Part shown: positions 46,134-56,067 of the stretch, in pieces
Numbering within the stretch: the first letter of the stretch is position 1
Layout of the letters: each line of letters begins with the position of its first letter
NCBI GenBank assembly: GCA_944323345.1
Contig: CALUSC010000003.1
Coordinates: 89,459 to 153,458 of the forward strand
Length of the DNA stretch: 64,000 nt
Origin: an uncultured Bacteroidales bacterium
GTDB taxonomy: Bacteria; Bacteroidota; Bacteroidia; Bacteroidales; UBA932
Direction of reading: 5' to 3'
Position numbers and translations under genes: made by a program
The notes under the pieces: model-generated
Databases searched by the model: none
What the model was told of the DNA's origin: nothing
The model's input: the letters and a program-made list of their open reading frames with translations, nothing else

Positions 46134-46580
46134 ATGAAAATGAACGACAGGTTAGAGCAGTTTCTGGCTGCCGAAAACATCACTCAGGCAGCTTTCGCCG
46201 ACAAAATCAATGTCGCCAGGGCGAGTGTTTCACATATCCTGTCCGGGAGGAACAAGCCGGGATATGAATTTTTCGCCAGTCTGATCAAGAATTACCCATC
46301 TCTGAATATCGAATGGCTGATCAGCGGGAAAGGCAAGATGTACAAATTCGAAGAATACACTCTTTTCGATTCTGCTCCGAAAGATGAACCGGTCTCCCCT
46401 GCGCCGGCACCGCCTGAACAGGATAATCCTTCGCCGCAGGCCGGTAACAATCCCGGACAGCAGGTCTCCGTGGAGACACTTCCTGCCGGAGCCGCTTTGC
46501 AGAATTCTCCGGCAATGCGCCATGCATCGCGGATTATCGTCTTCTACGATGACGGGACATTCGAAGAATTCGGCAAATAA
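46134..46580 (+). CDS. Cro/CI-type helix-turn-helix transcriptional regulator
   Basis: ATG 46134 or 46140 can serve as start; the frame upstream offers only a TTG. About 148 residues. The N-terminal HTH_3 domain (LEQFLAAENITQAAFADKINVARASVSHILSGRNKPGYEFFASLIKNYPSLNIEWLISG, residues 6-64) is clear. The rest is a Pro/Ala/Gln-rich, probably disordered linker and a short C-terminal segment RIIVFYDDGTFEEFGK. Such single-domain regulators are common in Bacteroidales, often with unknown targets. The repeated sites just upstream suggest that it represses itself. Confidence 0.85.
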   Translation: MKMNDRLEQFLAAENITQAAFADKINVARASVSHILSGRNKPGYEFFASLIKNYPSLNIEWLISGKGKMYKFEEYTLFDSAPKDEPVSPAPAPPEQDNPSPQAGNNPGQQVSVETLPAGAALQNSPAMRHASRIIVFYDDGTFEEFGK

Positions 46581-46605
46581 GACGAGGATTTTCGCCGCCG
46601 GATAT

Positions 46606-46613
46606 TATCTTTG
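46606..46613 (+). promoter_or_regulatory. Predicted -7 box of pyrD-cinA
   Basis: TATCTTTG fits TAnnTTTG and lies 23 bases before the pyrD start, directly after the HTH gene stop. It allows pyrD-cinA to be transcribed apart from the regulator. Confidence 0.5.
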
Positions 46614-46636
46614 CACGGAAAACCGGAGGAAAACAG

Positions 46637-47692
46637 ATGTACAAGCATTTTCTACGTCCCATATTGTTCAGTTTCAATCCTGAAACTGCACATAACCTGA
46701 CATTTTGCGCCTTGCGCATTTTACGCTATATCCCGTTCGCGCGGACTTTTGTCAGATTCCGCTACAGGAAAGACGCGCCGGAACTCGAGAAGGAGGTATT
46801 CGGCATAAAATTCAGAAATCCTGTCGGACTGGCGGGAGGACTGGACAAGAACGGTGAATTCTACAACGACCTCGCCAATTTCGGCTTCGGCTTTGTCGAA
46901 ATTGGCTCCCTGACGCCGGAACCGCAGCCGGGGAACCCGAAACCGAGACTGTTCAGGCTAATAAAGGACCGCGCGATAATAAACAGAATGGGTATCAACA
47001 ATAAAGGCGTCAAACATGCGGTAGAACAGTTGAAGCGCTACCGGCCCGATGTCGTCATCGCGGGAAATATTTCAAAGAATACGAGCAGCATAAACGAAGA
47101 TGCAGCCAAGGACTACGAATCAGCTTTCGCCCTCCTGTATGATTTCGTCGACATCTTCGTGGTGAACCTTTCATGTCCCAATGTCAGCGGACTGTCTGAT
47201 CTGCAGGACGTGTCCTTTCTGTCGGACATAATGGACAAACTCATAAATCTCCGGATGTATTTCGATGAATACCGCCCGATCCTGCTGAAAGTATCCCCCG
47301 ACATTTCCCATCAGCAGCTGGATGAAATCATCGACTATGCGCTGATGTCAGGAGTGGACGGAATCGTAGCCGGAAATACCACGCGGACGCGTGACGGACT
47401 GACTGTCCCTCAGGAAAAAATCGATGAAATAGGGAACGGAGGCATGTCAGGGGCTCCCCTTTTCGGGAAAAGCCTTTCCCTGGTAAGATATATTCATGAG
47501 AAGTCCAAAGGGAAACTTCCGATAATAGGCGTCGGGGGCATCATGTCCGGTGAGCAGGCCATGCAGATGCTTGATGCCGGAGCTTCGCTGGTCGAAATAT
47601 ACAGCGGCTTCATTTACGAAGGGCCTTCGCTTGTGAAAAATATAAACAAGTATATTCTCGACACCGTACGTTCAGAAAAAAGGAATGCTTGA
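46637..47692 (+). CDS. pyrD: Quinone-type dihydroorotate dehydrogenase (class 2)
   Basis: This 351-residue enzyme oxidises dihydroorotate to orotate in pyrimidine synthesis, passing electrons to quinone. The N-terminal helices MYKHFLRPILFSFNPETAHNLTFCALRIL match class 2 enzymes, as do FRNPVGLAGGLDKNGE and FGFVEIGSLTPEPQPGNPKPR. The catalytic-base motif reads NLSCPNVSGL: Cys180 stands where class 2 enzymes such as E. coli PyrD have Ser175. Cys is the usual base in class 1 enzymes. FMN-binding GVGGIMSGEQA and EIYSGFIYEGP are intact. cinA begins three bases after its stop. Confidence 0.94.
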   Translation: MYKHFLRPILFSFNPETAHNLTFCALRILRYIPFARTFVRFRYRKDAPELEKEVFGIKFRNPVGLAGGLDKNGEFYNDLANFGFGFVEIGSLTPEPQPGNPKPRLFRLIKDRAIINRMGINNKGVKHAVEQLKRYRPDVVIAGNISKNTSSINEDAAKDYESAFALLYDFVDIFVVNLSCPNVSGLSDLQDVSFLSDIMDKLINLRMYFDEYRPILLKVSPDISHQQLDEIIDYALMSGVDGIVAGNTTRTRDGLTVPQEKIDEIGNGGMSGAPLFGKSLSLVRYIHEKSKGKLPIIGVGGIMSGEQAMQMLDAGASLVEIYSGFIYEGPSLVKNINKYILDTVRSEKRNA

Positions 47693-47694
47693 AT

Positions 47695-48966
47695 ATGATT
47701 ACAGCCAGTATATGCACGATAGGCGATGAAATCCTCATAGGACAGATTACGGACACGAATTCGTCAGTCATTGCCGGAGAACTCGGCAAGTCAGGGATAA
47801 GGGTGGTTGAAATGGTTTCCGTAGGTGACGATGGCCGGGAGATTTTCCGGACTGCCGAGAATCTTCTCGCTAAAAGCGAAATCGTTATACTTACCGGAGG
47901 TCTCGGACCTACGAAAGATGATGTGACAAAGGGCGTGATATATGAACTCTCGGGAAGTACGGGCTATGTCGATGATCCCCGGCAGCTGGAAATCATCCAC
48001 GGGATCCTGGCTTCCAGAGGCCTTGACAGTCTGGCTTCGAACCGCAGGCAGGCATCTGTCCCCGACAGGTGCGATGTCATCCCCAACAGACTTGGCACTG
48101 CCCCGGTGATGGCAGTAAGATTCGATGAGGGCAGGTATGGCCACAAGGCTGTACTGTATTCCCTTCCGGGTGTGCCTTTCGAGGCTGCAGGGGCAATGCC
48201 GGACGTCATGTCGGATATCAGAAAATCGTTCAGTCTCTCGGAGATTCATCACAAGACCATAATGACATACGGGATAGCAGAGTCAGCATTGGCGGAAAGG
48301 ATATCTTCGTGGGAGGATTCGTTGCCGGAAAATTTCCATCTGGCATATCTCCCGGATCCTCTGAAAGGAGTGGCTTTGAGGCTTTCCGTGTATGAAAGTG
48401 CCTCCGGAGTCTCTCCGGTCTTTTCACGTGAGACCGATAGCCTGAAAAAGATTCTGGGGAACGTCATATATTCGGAAGACGGAAAGACTCTTCAGGAGGT
48501 CATAGGACAGATACTTGTGGAGCACGGCAAGACTGTCAGCACCGCCGAATCGTGTACGGGTGGAAAGATAGCATCCATGCTCACGTCTGTGGCCGGATCT
48601 TCCGGATATTATTCCGGTTCGGTAGTATCATACTCCAACAGTGTAAAGGAAAACGTGCTCGGCGTCCCGCATGATATCATCTCGGAATACGGTGCCGTCA
48701 GTCCTGAATGTGTCGCCGCGATGGCTGAAGGCGTACGCAGAATTACAGGTACCGACTATGCGGTAGCCACGTCGGGAATCGCGGGACCGGGAGGCGGATC
48801 TGATGGAAAACCTGTCGGTCTGGTATGGGTGGGAATCGCGTCTCGCAGGAGAACAGAGACTGTGAAATTCAATTTCCATAACGACAGGATACGTAATATA
48901 GAGCGTTTCGCTGCATCAGCATTGAATGCATTGAGGTTATTTATTCTTGATGATATAAATGATTAA
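47695..48966 (+). CDS. cinA: CinA-family protein (NMN deamidase / ADP-ribose pyrophosphatase type)
   Basis: ATG 47695 is chosen; a TTG two codons earlier overlaps pyrD. The 423-residue protein joins an N-terminal MoCF-biosynthesis/COG1058 domain (SICTIGDEILIGQITDTNS, LTGGLGPTKDDVTK) to the C-terminal CinA domain (STAESCTGGKIASMLTSVAGSSGYYSGSVVSYSN, about residues 280-415, with SGIAGPGGGSDGKPVGLVW). The C-terminal part deamidates nicotinamide mononucleotide in NAD recycling. It is the second gene of a pyrD-cinA unit and ends at a long perfect hairpin. Confidence 0.93.
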   Translation: MITASICTIGDEILIGQITDTNSSVIAGELGKSGIRVVEMVSVGDDGREIFRTAENLLAKSEIVILTGGLGPTKDDVTKGVIYELSGSTGYVDDPRQLEIIHGILASRGLDSLASNRRQASVPDRCDVIPNRLGTAPVMAVRFDEGRYGHKAVLYSLPGVPFEAAGAMPDVMSDIRKSFSLSEIHHKTIMTYGIAESALAERISSWEDSLPENFHLAYLPDPLKGVALRLSVYESASGVSPVFSRETDSLKKILGNVIYSEDGKTLQEVIGQILVEHGKTVSTAESCTGGKIASMLTSVAGSSGYYSGSVVSYSNSVKENVLGVPHDIISEYGAVSPECVAAMAEGVRRITGTDYAVATSGIAGPGGGSDGKPVGLVWVGIASRRRTETVKFNFHNDRIRNIERFAASALNALRLFILDDIND

Positions 48967-48972
48967 AAATTA

Positions 48973-49021
48973 ATTGATATAACAAAAATGTTTTAAATGC
49001 TAACATTTTTGTTATATCAAT
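48973..49021. terminator. Long perfect inverted repeat between cinA and the dipeptidase gene
   Basis: Two 20-base arms (48973-48992 and 49002-49021) are exact reverse complements with a nine-base loop. The arms are AT-rich, unlike the GC-rich terminators elsewhere here. The convergent position suits a bidirectional terminator. Confidence 0.7.
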
Positions 49022-49049
49022 ATTCACATCATTTACACCTGTGAACAGG

Positions 49050-50111
49050 TCATAAAAGGCGAAGAAAATTGCCTCCGGCGATCTTTTCAATGTCGTTATC
49101 GCTGTATCCCCTCCTGTCCAGTTCTTCGAGAATCTTATGGAAGCAGGATACATTCTCCATTCCTGAAGGAGTGACGGCAATGCCGTCGAAATCGGAACCG
49201 AGTCCTACATGTTCCACGCCAGCCAGAGAGACGACATGATCAATGTGGTCGGCGATTCTTTTGTATGACGGTCTGTCGAGTGCCGCCAGCTCATCTTCGA
49301 CAGCATACCATGCGGCTCTTTTTGCCGGATCGGCCGGGTCGTTTATGAAATCCACCTCCACGGCTTCTCCCCTGGCTTCTATTCCTGATGCTTCAAGCCT
49401 GGATGCAAAAGTATCATCGAGAAAGACAGGATAGAAGTTGATCTGGATGATGCCTCCTTTTGCGGCAAGTGCACGGATCATTTCATCGGTCATGTTCCGT
49501 CTGTGATGAGCCAGCGCCCGGCAGCAGGAATGCGTAGCGACGACAGGCTTCTCCGAACATTCGAGCACATCGTAGAAAGATTCGTCGGATATGTGCGAAA
49601 CGTCTATCAGCATTCCGAGTCTGTTCATTTCAGCCACCACTTCCCTGCCGAAAGGACTCAAGCCTCCCCATCGCGCAGCAGCCGGGGCGCAGGAATCGCA
49701 TATCTCGTTGTGGCCCGAATGGGTCAGGGTCATATACCGTATTCCCAGTCTGTAAAAGAGTCTCAGCAGGGGGATGGATTTCTGTATCGCCGAGCCGTTT
49801 TCCAGCCCCAGAAAGACGGAAAGAAGGCCTTTCGACTTGGCTTCATATGCCTCTGAAGCATTTGTGACCAGTACTGCCTTGTCCCTGTTCCTTGCAAGGG
49901 TATCGCAGACTCCTGCCAGAAGTTCCATGGCGTATGATGTCGCCTTTTCCGGACCGAACGCCGAGGGTACGTACAGTGCGAAAAAAGCCCCGTCCACTCC
50001 CCCGTCTTTCATTTTGGGAAAATCGACCTGCCCGTGAGCGTTTCTGACGCCTATGTCACGCAGCCTGTATATCTGCGACGGAGTGTCGCAATGTGAATCA
50101 AGCACGAACAT
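49050..50111 (-). CDS. Membrane dipeptidase (renal dipeptidase family, M19)
   Basis: This 353-residue metallopeptidase hydrolyses dipeptides, including those with D-amino acids. Metal-binding HCDTP is at residues 7-11 (FVLDSHCDTPSQIY). Glu in LGLENGSAI, His in VATHSCCRALAHHRRN and DVSHI follow, as does HVGLGSDFDGI with its catalytic Asp. There is no signal peptide, so it is cytoplasmic. It starts six bases after the rlmB stop and ends the valS-to-dipeptidase gene run. Confidence 0.92.
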   Translation of the reverse strand: MFVLDSHCDTPSQIYRLRDIGVRNAHGQVDFPKMKDGGVDGAFFALYVPSAFGPEKATSYAMELLAGVCDTLARNRDKAVLVTNASEAYEAKSKGLLSVFLGLENGSAIQKSIPLLRLFYRLGIRYMTLTHSGHNEICDSCAPAAARWGGLSPFGREVVAEMNRLGMLIDVSHISDESFYDVLECSEKPVVATHSCCRALAHHRRNMTDEMIRALAAKGGIIQINFYPVFLDDTFASRLEASGIEARGEAVEVDFINDPADPAKRAAWYAVEDELAALDRPSYKRIADHIDHVVSLAGVEHVGLGSDFDGIAVTPSGMENVSCFHKILEELDRRGYSDNDIEKIAGGNFLRLL

Positions 50112-50117
50112 CTGTCG

Positions 50118-50861
50118 CTATCCGAGTTTCTGCCGTACAGCTTCGTACATTACTACGGAGGCGGCAGCGGAAACGTTAAGCGATGCTATTTCTCCCGACA
50201 TCGGGATAGCCACCTTTTCGTCCGAGAGGTCCAGCATTCCCTGCGATATCCCCTTTCCTTCGGAACCCATGATGAATGCGCACGGGCCTGTCATATCAGC
50301 TTCGTATATCAGTCTGGAAACCTTTTCAGTCACGGATATGATCTTGAAGCCGCTCTGCTTCAAATAATAGACGGCAAGTCTGAGATTAGGGACCCTGGCC
50401 ACGGAAAGTCTCATCAGAGCACCTGCCGATGCTTTTATGGCTTCGGCGTTTATGGCCGCCCCTCCTTTTGCGGGAAGTATTATACCCTGGCCTCCTGCAC
50501 ATTCCAGTGTTCTGGCTATGGCACCCAGATTCCGGACATCGCTGACTCCGTCCAGAATTATTATCATCGGATTCCGGCTTGTGGACAATGCCGTGTCTAT
50601 CAGTTCCTCATACGGGACATAATCGATTTTGGAAATGTAGGCGATTACACCCTGATGCGCCCCCCGGACCGCTCTGTTAAGCCTTTCTGCCGGTACGAAC
50701 TGGAACTGGATCCCGTTTTTCCTGAGCAGATCCAGGAGTTCCCTGAACTGCGGGCCATCCATTCCCTGCTTGAGCAGGACCTTGTCGAATTTCTTTCCGG
50801 CCCTGACAGCTTCCATTACCGGATGCATGCCGAAAAGGTATTGCAGCTGCTGTTCTTCCAT
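50118..50861 (-). CDS. rlmB: 23S rRNA (guanosine-2'-O)-methyltransferase RlmB
   Basis: This 247-residue SpoU-family enzyme has the N-terminal substrate-binding domain (YLFGMHPVMEAVRAGKKFDKVLLKQG) and the knotted catalytic domain. Motif 1 is DGVSDVRNLGAIARTLECAG, motif 2 IMGSEGKGIS and motif 3 SLNVSAAASVVMYEAVRQ, the RlmB form. It methylates a guanosine ribose of 23S rRNA. It sits between the ABC-F gene (42 bases) and the dipeptidase (six bases), all leftward. The other SpoU protein in the window (15740-16489) is more distant. Confidence 0.92.
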   Translation of the reverse strand: MEEQQLQYLFGMHPVMEAVRAGKKFDKVLLKQGMDGPQFRELLDLLRKNGIQFQFVPAERLNRAVRGAHQGVIAYISKIDYVPYEELIDTALSTSRNPMIIILDGVSDVRNLGAIARTLECAGGQGIILPAKGGAAINAEAIKASAGALMRLSVARVPNLRLAVYYLKQSGFKIISVTEKVSRLIYEADMTGPCAFIMGSEGKGISQGMLDLSDEKVAIPMSGEIASLNVSAAASVVMYEAVRQKLG

Positions 50862-50903
50862 AAATTATATGCGATTTTTATATCATTACCACTAAACACG
50901 GAA

Positions 50904-52859
50904 CTATGATTCCAGACTTTCGACCAGCTTCTCCCATTCGGCAGTCCTGGCATCGCTGTCACGTTTCAGCTCAAGATATTGCCTGGTCAGTTCCATGATA
51001 TCGTCTGAAGGTCCCGGCGCTGCCAGCACTGCCTCGATATCCTTCATCTTCGTTTCCGTTTCTTCTATCCCCTTTTCCAGAAAAGCTATCCTGTTCCTGA
51101 CGCGGCGTTCTTCCTTCGACATGAACTTTTTCTGCTGATATTCCTGCTGCGAGGCTGTAGGAGCCTTTCCTACCGGTTCGGCAGACTGCTGTTCTGCAGT
51201 TTTTGTCTTGCGTTCCAGTTCGCTAAGGCTTTCCAGTCTGAGTTTTCTGAGGAAATCCTCTACCCCTCCCAGATGTTCGGAAACCTTTCCGTCACGGAAC
51301 TCATAGAGCTTGTCCACCAGCCCGTCCAGAAAATCCCTGTCATGCGAAACGATGATCAGAGATCCGTCATAGGCTTTCAGAGCCTGTTTCAGGATATCTT
51401 TCGAACGGATATCCATGTGGTTGGTAGGTTCGTCAAGAGCCAGCAGATTGTATGGCTTGAGTATCAGCTTGGCCATTGCGAGGCGTGCGCGTTCGCCGCC
51501 GCTGAGCACAGCTACTTTTTTGTCGATATCTTCGCCTTTGAACAGGAAAGCCGCCAGTATGTCCCTCAGTTTCGTCCTTATGTCGCCTACGGCAATGCGG
51601 TCGAGAGTCTCGAATACAGTATCATTCTTGTCCAGGATATCTTCCTGATTCTGGGCATAATAGCCTATATTGACATTATATCCGACCTTCGCGTCTCCGG
51701 CCAGCGGGGAGAGTTCTCCCGTAACGGCCCTCATCAGCGTGGTCTTTCCCTCTCCGTTTCTTCCGACCAGCGCGACCTTCTCTCCCCTGCGGACTTCAAT
51801 ATCCGCTCCGGAGAAAACGATCTTGTTCCCGTGTCCATTTCTGTCAGGATAGCCCAATGACAGATTCTCTGCCTTGAACACTACATCTCCGGAACGCGGT
51901 GCAGGCGGGAATTTTACGGACAGCGCCGAATTGTCCTCATCGTCTATCTCTATACGTTCCAGCTTGTCCAGCTGTTTGATTCTGGACTGCACCTGATTCG
52001 ACTTGGTCGGCTTGTAACGGAACCTTTCGATAAAGTCTTCGGTCTTCTCGATCATCCTCTGTTGGTTCTCGTAGGCGGCTTTCTGCTGGGCTATTCTTTC
52101 TTTCCTGAGTTCCAGATACTTGCTGTAAGGCACTTTATAGTCATGGATATGACCGAGCATGATCTCCACTGTACGGTTTGTTATATTGTCCAGGAATTTT
52201 CTGTCATGCGAAATCAGGACCAGCGAACCTCTGTATGACTTGAGATAATTTTCGAGCCACTCGATGGATTCGATGTCCAGATGGTTTGTCGGCTCGTCCA
52301 ACAGGAGGACATCTGGTTTGGAAAGCAGGATTTTTGCCAGTTCTATACGCATGTTCCATCCCTGACTGAATGTCTCTGTAGGTCTGGACAGCTCTTCGCG
52401 TTTGAAACCGAGGCCGAGAAGCGTCTTTTCCGCAGCCACTTCCGGTGATTCAGACTTGGAATAGGCCAGGCGGTCGTTGACATCGTTCATCTTCTCGATG
52501 AGTTTCTGATATTCAGGCGAATCGTAGTCTTCACGTGCAGAAAGCTGCTCCATAATGGAATCAAGCTCATCTTCCATCTCGAAAAGATCTGAAAAAGCCG
52601 TCATGGTTTCGTCCAGGACGCTTTTCCCTCTGTGATGCTCCATAATCTGGGGCAGATAGCCGATTCGCAGTCCTGACGGTATCTCTATTTTCCCGGAAGA
52701 TGGTTTCTGCAGGCCGCAGATCAGTTTCAGAATGGTGGATTTGCCTGCACCGTTCTTCCCTACCAGCCCTATCTTGTCATTTTCGCTGATATGGAAACTT
52801 ATATTGTCGAGCAGGGTAAATCCGCCGTATGAGACAGTCAGAGAATTTATCGATATCAT
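50904..52859 (-). CDS. ABC-F family ribosome-associated ATPase
   Basis: ATG 52859 overlaps the thioesterase stop by ATGA and opens MISINSLTVSYGGFTLLDNIS; a longer in-frame frame lies inside the thioesterase gene and is rejected. The 651-residue protein has two ABC domains and no membrane helices. Walker A motifs are GKNGAGKS and GRNGEGKT; signatures are FSQGWNMRIEL and LSGGERARLAM. The ABC-F linker lies between the domains and a charged coiled coil (about 540-650) ends the protein, as in Uup/YheS types. Such proteins act on the ribosome; DNA-repair or translation roles are possible. Confidence 0.92.
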   Translation of the reverse strand: MISINSLTVSYGGFTLLDNISFHISENDKIGLVGKNGAGKSTILKLICGLQKPSSGKIEIPSGLRIGYLPQIMEHHRGKSVLDETMTAFSDLFEMEDELDSIMEQLSAREDYDSPEYQKLIEKMNDVNDRLAYSKSESPEVAAEKTLLGLGFKREELSRPTETFSQGWNMRIELAKILLSKPDVLLLDEPTNHLDIESIEWLENYLKSYRGSLVLISHDRKFLDNITNRTVEIMLGHIHDYKVPYSKYLELRKERIAQQKAAYENQQRMIEKTEDFIERFRYKPTKSNQVQSRIKQLDKLERIEIDDEDNSALSVKFPPAPRSGDVVFKAENLSLGYPDRNGHGNKIVFSGADIEVRRGEKVALVGRNGEGKTTLMRAVTGELSPLAGDAKVGYNVNIGYYAQNQEDILDKNDTVFETLDRIAVGDIRTKLRDILAAFLFKGEDIDKKVAVLSGGERARLAMAKLILKPYNLLALDEPTNHMDIRSKDILKQALKAYDGSLIIVSHDRDFLDGLVDKLYEFRDGKVSEHLGGVEDFLRKLRLESLSELERKTKTAEQQSAEPVGKAPTASQQEYQQKKFMSKEERRVRNRIAFLEKGIEETETKMKDIEAVLAAPGPSDDIMELTRQYLELKRDSDARTAEWEKLVESLES

Positions 52860-53257
52860 AAGGTTCCGGCTATGAGGGCGGCAAGTTTCCCGGGACACCT
52901 TACCGGATGTCTTGTCACAGAGTCGATAAAGCCGAGAATCACTTTCCCGGTGCAGAGAAGGGTCCCGTCCTGGTTGTATATTTCGTTGTTGACTTCCAGT
53001 TTGGCCATCGGCACCTTGTCTATTCTCGACACTATTCTTATAATGTCGCCCATTTTTGCAGAATTCTTGTATTTCGCTTCTACCGATACTACAGGCAGCA
53101 TGACACCTTCCGCCTCGATCACTTCTATCGGCAGGCCATGCTTCGCCATCATATCCGAACGTCCGCATTCGAAATATCTGATATAATTCGAATGGTGGAC
53201 TATTCCCATCTGGTCTGTCTCGTAATACCTTACTGCCAGTTCCAATTCCGATTGCAT
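52856..53257 (-). CDS. YbgC/4HBT-family acyl-CoA thioesterase
   Basis: This 133-residue hotdog protein begins LAVRYYETDQMGIVHHSNYIRYFECGRSDMM, the 4-hydroxybenzoyl-CoA thioesterase motif with the catalytic Asp in TDQMGIVHHSNY (near 16-27). The protein hydrolyses acyl-CoA or acyl-ACP in the cytoplasm. It overlaps the ABC-F start by four bases and begins 43 bases after valS. Confidence 0.9.
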   Translation of the reverse strand: MQSELELAVRYYETDQMGIVHHSNYIRYFECGRSDMMAKHGLPIEVIEAEGVMLPVVSVEAKYKNSAKMGDIIRIVSRIDKVPMAKLEVNNEIYNQDGTLLCTGKVILGFIDSVTRHPVRCPGKLAALIAGTL

Positions 53258-53300
53258 AATAAATGTATTTCTTCCGAAATTATTCCGTTTTCCGTGAAGA

Positions 53301-55952
53301 TCACTCCCCTTTCAATGCTTTGAGTGAAGCTTTGGCTGCTTCGATCTTGGCGAGAGAGTCGGCTTCTTTCTTCCTTTCCATGGCCACAACCTTCTCAGGT
53401 GCGCTGTTCACGAATTTTTCGTTGGAAAGTTTCTTGCGTACGCTTTCCAGGAATTTTTCCTGATATGCGATGGCCGCTTCCAGCTTGGCTATCTCTTCTT
53501 CAGCGTTCACCATACCTGTCAGAGGCACGAACATTTCGTGGGTCTTGACCATGAACGTCACTCCTGAAGCTGTCTCCCCGAATGAATCAACAGTCTCCAC
53601 CGACACATTCCCCAGTTTCTCGATGACCGGTACAGCCACAGCAGGGAAATCAGCTTTCACTTTGAGTGTGAGAGCTTCTTTCTGAGATATGTTTTTCTGC
53701 TGGCGTATGTTCCTGACTCCGGCCACAGCCTCGCATGCATTTTCAAACGCTGAAATGAGTCCTGCATCGAAACTTCCGGCGACTGGATAACGCTGGAGCA
53801 TAATCGTCTCTCCGTCCTTTCTTTCCGACATCGCCTGCCAGAGTTCTTCCGTGATAAAAGGCATCACTGGATGGATCATCTTGAGCAACGCTTCGAAATA
53901 TCCGCATGTCGCGTCATATGTTCCCTTGTCGATTCCTGCACCGTAGGCAGGCTTTACAACCTCCAGATACCATGCACAGAAGTCATCCCAGAAACATTTG
54001 TAAATGGCCATCAGGGCATCTGATATCCTGAATTTGGAGAAGTGGTCTTCCACCTGTTCCAGTATCTGGCTTAACTTGCTGCCGAACCATTCCACTGCCA
54101 CCGAGGCCGCCTCAGGCTGCTTGGCCTGTGCATCCACTTTCCATCCTGCTATCAGCCTGTATGCATTCCATATCTTGTTGCAGAAGTTCCTGCCCTGTTC
54201 TATCTGTGTTTCGTCGTACAGGATGTCATTTCCTGCGGAACTGCACAGAAGCATGCCCAGTCTGACAGCATCGGCACCGTATTTTGAGATCAGGTCCAGA
54301 GGATCCGGCGAGTTTCCGAGAGTCTTGGACATCTTTCTTCCAAGTTTGTCTCTCACAATACCTGTCAGATAAACGTTCCTGAACGGTATGTCACCCATGA
54401 ACTCGTTGCCGGCCATTATCATCCTGGCTACCCAGAAGAAAAGAATGTCCGGTCCTGTCACAAGGTCACTTGTAGGATAATAATATGCGAGGTCCTTGTT
54501 CGGCTCATGCTCCGGATGCCCTGGTTTTTCAGGGTCGAACACCGATATCGGCCAGAGCCATGACGAGAACCAGGTATCCAGCACATCTTCATCCTGCTTC
54601 AGGTCTGCTGCGATGATGTCCGGATTTATTTTCCTGGCGGCTTCGAGGGCGGCGTCAGGTGTCGGCTCCACTACGAATTGCCCGTCGGGCAGATAATATG
54701 CCGGAATCCTCTGTCCCCACCAGAGCTGACGGGAAATGCACCAGTCGCGGACATTCTCCATCCAGTGCCTGTATGTATTTCTGTATTTGTCAGGTATGAG
54801 TTTTACCTTGCCGCTTTCGACTGATTCGAGTGCGTCTTTGGCCAAAGCGTCCATTTTGAGGAACCACTGCATGGAAAGTCTCGGTTCGATGACGGCGTTG
54901 GTCCTTTCGGAATAGCCGACCGGCGAGGTGTAGTCTTCGACCTTTTCGAGATTGCCCGCCTCGCGGAGCATCCCTTCTATCTTGTGTCGGGCATCGAACC
55001 TGTCCTCTCCTACCAGTATCTGCGCCTTTTCGTTCAGGCGGCCGTGGTCATCGATGATGTCTATGACCGGCAGGCCGTGCCTGAGTCCGATTTCATAGTC
55101 GTTCACGTCATGGGCCGGCGTCACTTTCAGGCATCCTGTACCGAATCCCATCTCCACATAGCTGTCCTCGATTATAGGTATTTCCTTGTTTATAAGAGGA
55201 ATGAGCACTTTCTTGCCTTTCAGCCAGCGGTATCTTTCGTCCTGGGGATTGATACAGATGGCCGCATCTGCCATGATGGTCTCCGGACGGGTCGTCGCGA
55301 TGATGATATATTTGTCAGTGGCGTTCCCGTTTCCGTCGGAAATGAAATATCTCAGGTGGTAGAATTTGCTGACCGTATCCTTGTGGACCACCTCCTCGTC
55401 GCTGACGGCTGTATGTCCTACAGGGTCCCAGTTCACCATCCTGATACCTCTGTATATATATCCCTTTTTGTAGAAATACACGAAAGTGTTGATGACAGCC
55501 TCGCTCAGGTCAGGATCCATGGTGAAACGTGTCCTGTCCCAGTCGCAGGATGCGCCGAGTTTGCGGAGCTGGCTGAGAATGATGCCTCCGTGCTTTTCTT
55601 TCCATTCCCAGGCATATTTCAGGAACTCCTCCCGCGTCAGATCCTCCTTGTTTATTCCCTCTGCCTTCAGCTTGGCCACCACCTTGTTCTCAGTAGCGAT
55701 GGATGCATGGTCCGTTCCCGGAATCCAGCAGGCATTCTTTCCGTCCATCCTCGCTTTCCTGATAAGGACATCATTAAGAGTGTTGTTCAGTACATGCCCC
55801 ATATGAAGGATTCCCGTCACATTGGGCGGCGGTATCACTATGGTATATGGTTCACGTTCATCCGGTTCAGAATGAAAGAACTTATGTTCAAGCCAATAGG
55901 CGTACCATTTGTCTTCTGTCACAGAAGGGTTGTACTTAGCAGAGAGTTCCAT
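53301..55952 (-). CDS. valS: Valyl-tRNA synthetase
   Basis: ATG 55952 is preferred over a TTG two codons earlier. The 883-residue class I synthetase has the HIGH-type [15 protein letters not shown] near 43-57 and KMSKTLGNS near 540. The editing domain lies between ([14 protein letters not shown]). A C-terminal coiled-coil arm ([24 protein letters not shown]) binds tRNA. Length is normal. A TATATTTG box at 56003-56010 precedes it. It begins a leftward run of valS, thioesterase, ABC-F, rlmB and dipeptidase. Confidence 0.97.
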   Translation of the reverse strand: MELSAKYNPSVTEDKWYAYWLEHKFFHSEPDEREPYTIVIPPPNVTGILHMGHVLNNTLNDVLIRKARMDGKNACWIPGTDHASIATENKVVAKLKAEGINKEDLTREEFLKYAWEWKEKHGGIILSQLRKLGASCDWDRTRFTMDPDLSEAVINTFVYFYKKGYIYRGIRMVNWDPVGHTAVSDEEVVHKDTVSKFYHLRYFISDGNGNATDKYIIIATTRPETIMADAAICINPQDERYRWLKGKKVLIPLINKEIPIIEDSYVEMGFGTGCLKVTPAHDVNDYEIGLRHGLPVIDIIDDHGRLNEKAQILVGEDRFDARHKIEGMLREAGNLEKVEDYTSPVGYSERTNAVIEPRLSMQWFLKMDALAKDALESVESGKVKLIPDKYRNTYRHWMENVRDWCISRQLWWGQRIPAYYLPDGQFVVEPTPDAALEAARKINPDIIAADLKQDEDVLDTWFSSWLWPISVFDPEKPGHPEHEPNKDLAYYYPTSDLVTGPDILFFWVARMIMAGNEFMGDIPFRNVYLTGIVRDKLGRKMSKTLGNSPDPLDLISKYGADAVRLGMLLCSSAGNDILYDETQIEQGRNFCNKIWNAYRLIAGWKVDAQAKQPEAASVAVEWFGSKLSQILEQVEDHFSKFRISDALMAIYKCFWDDFCAWYLEVVKPAYGAGIDKGTYDATCGYFEALLKMIHPVMPFITEELWQAMSERKDGETIMLQRYPVAGSFDAGLISAFENACEAVAGVRNIRQQKNISQKEALTLKVKADFPAVAVPVIEKLGNVSVETVDSFGETASGVTFMVKTHEMFVPLTGMVNAEEEIAKLEAAIAYQEKFLESVRKKLSNEKFVNSAPEKVVAMERKKEADSLAKIEAAKASLKALKGE

Positions 55953-56002
55953 ATTCAATGTAATTTCAACGAAAAATATTGCCGGTTTTTACAAAAAACT
56001 GA

Positions 56003-56010
56003 CAAATATA
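56003..56010 (-). promoter_or_regulatory. Predicted -7 box of valS
   Basis: Minus-strand TATATTTG fits TAnnTTTG and sits 50 bases before the ATG at 55952. The gap to the maf stop is AT-rich, with a long T run. Confidence 0.5.
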
Positions 56011-56067
56011 GTGATTTTTTTATTATCGTATCAGAGTTGCCGCTCCTCTATCGTCCGCCGGATGATG

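Noticed and set aside
52860-53168. 103-codon N-terminal extension of the ABC-F frame
   Set aside because: It overlaps the thioesterase gene in another frame, and the ABC-F family start fits ATG 52859.
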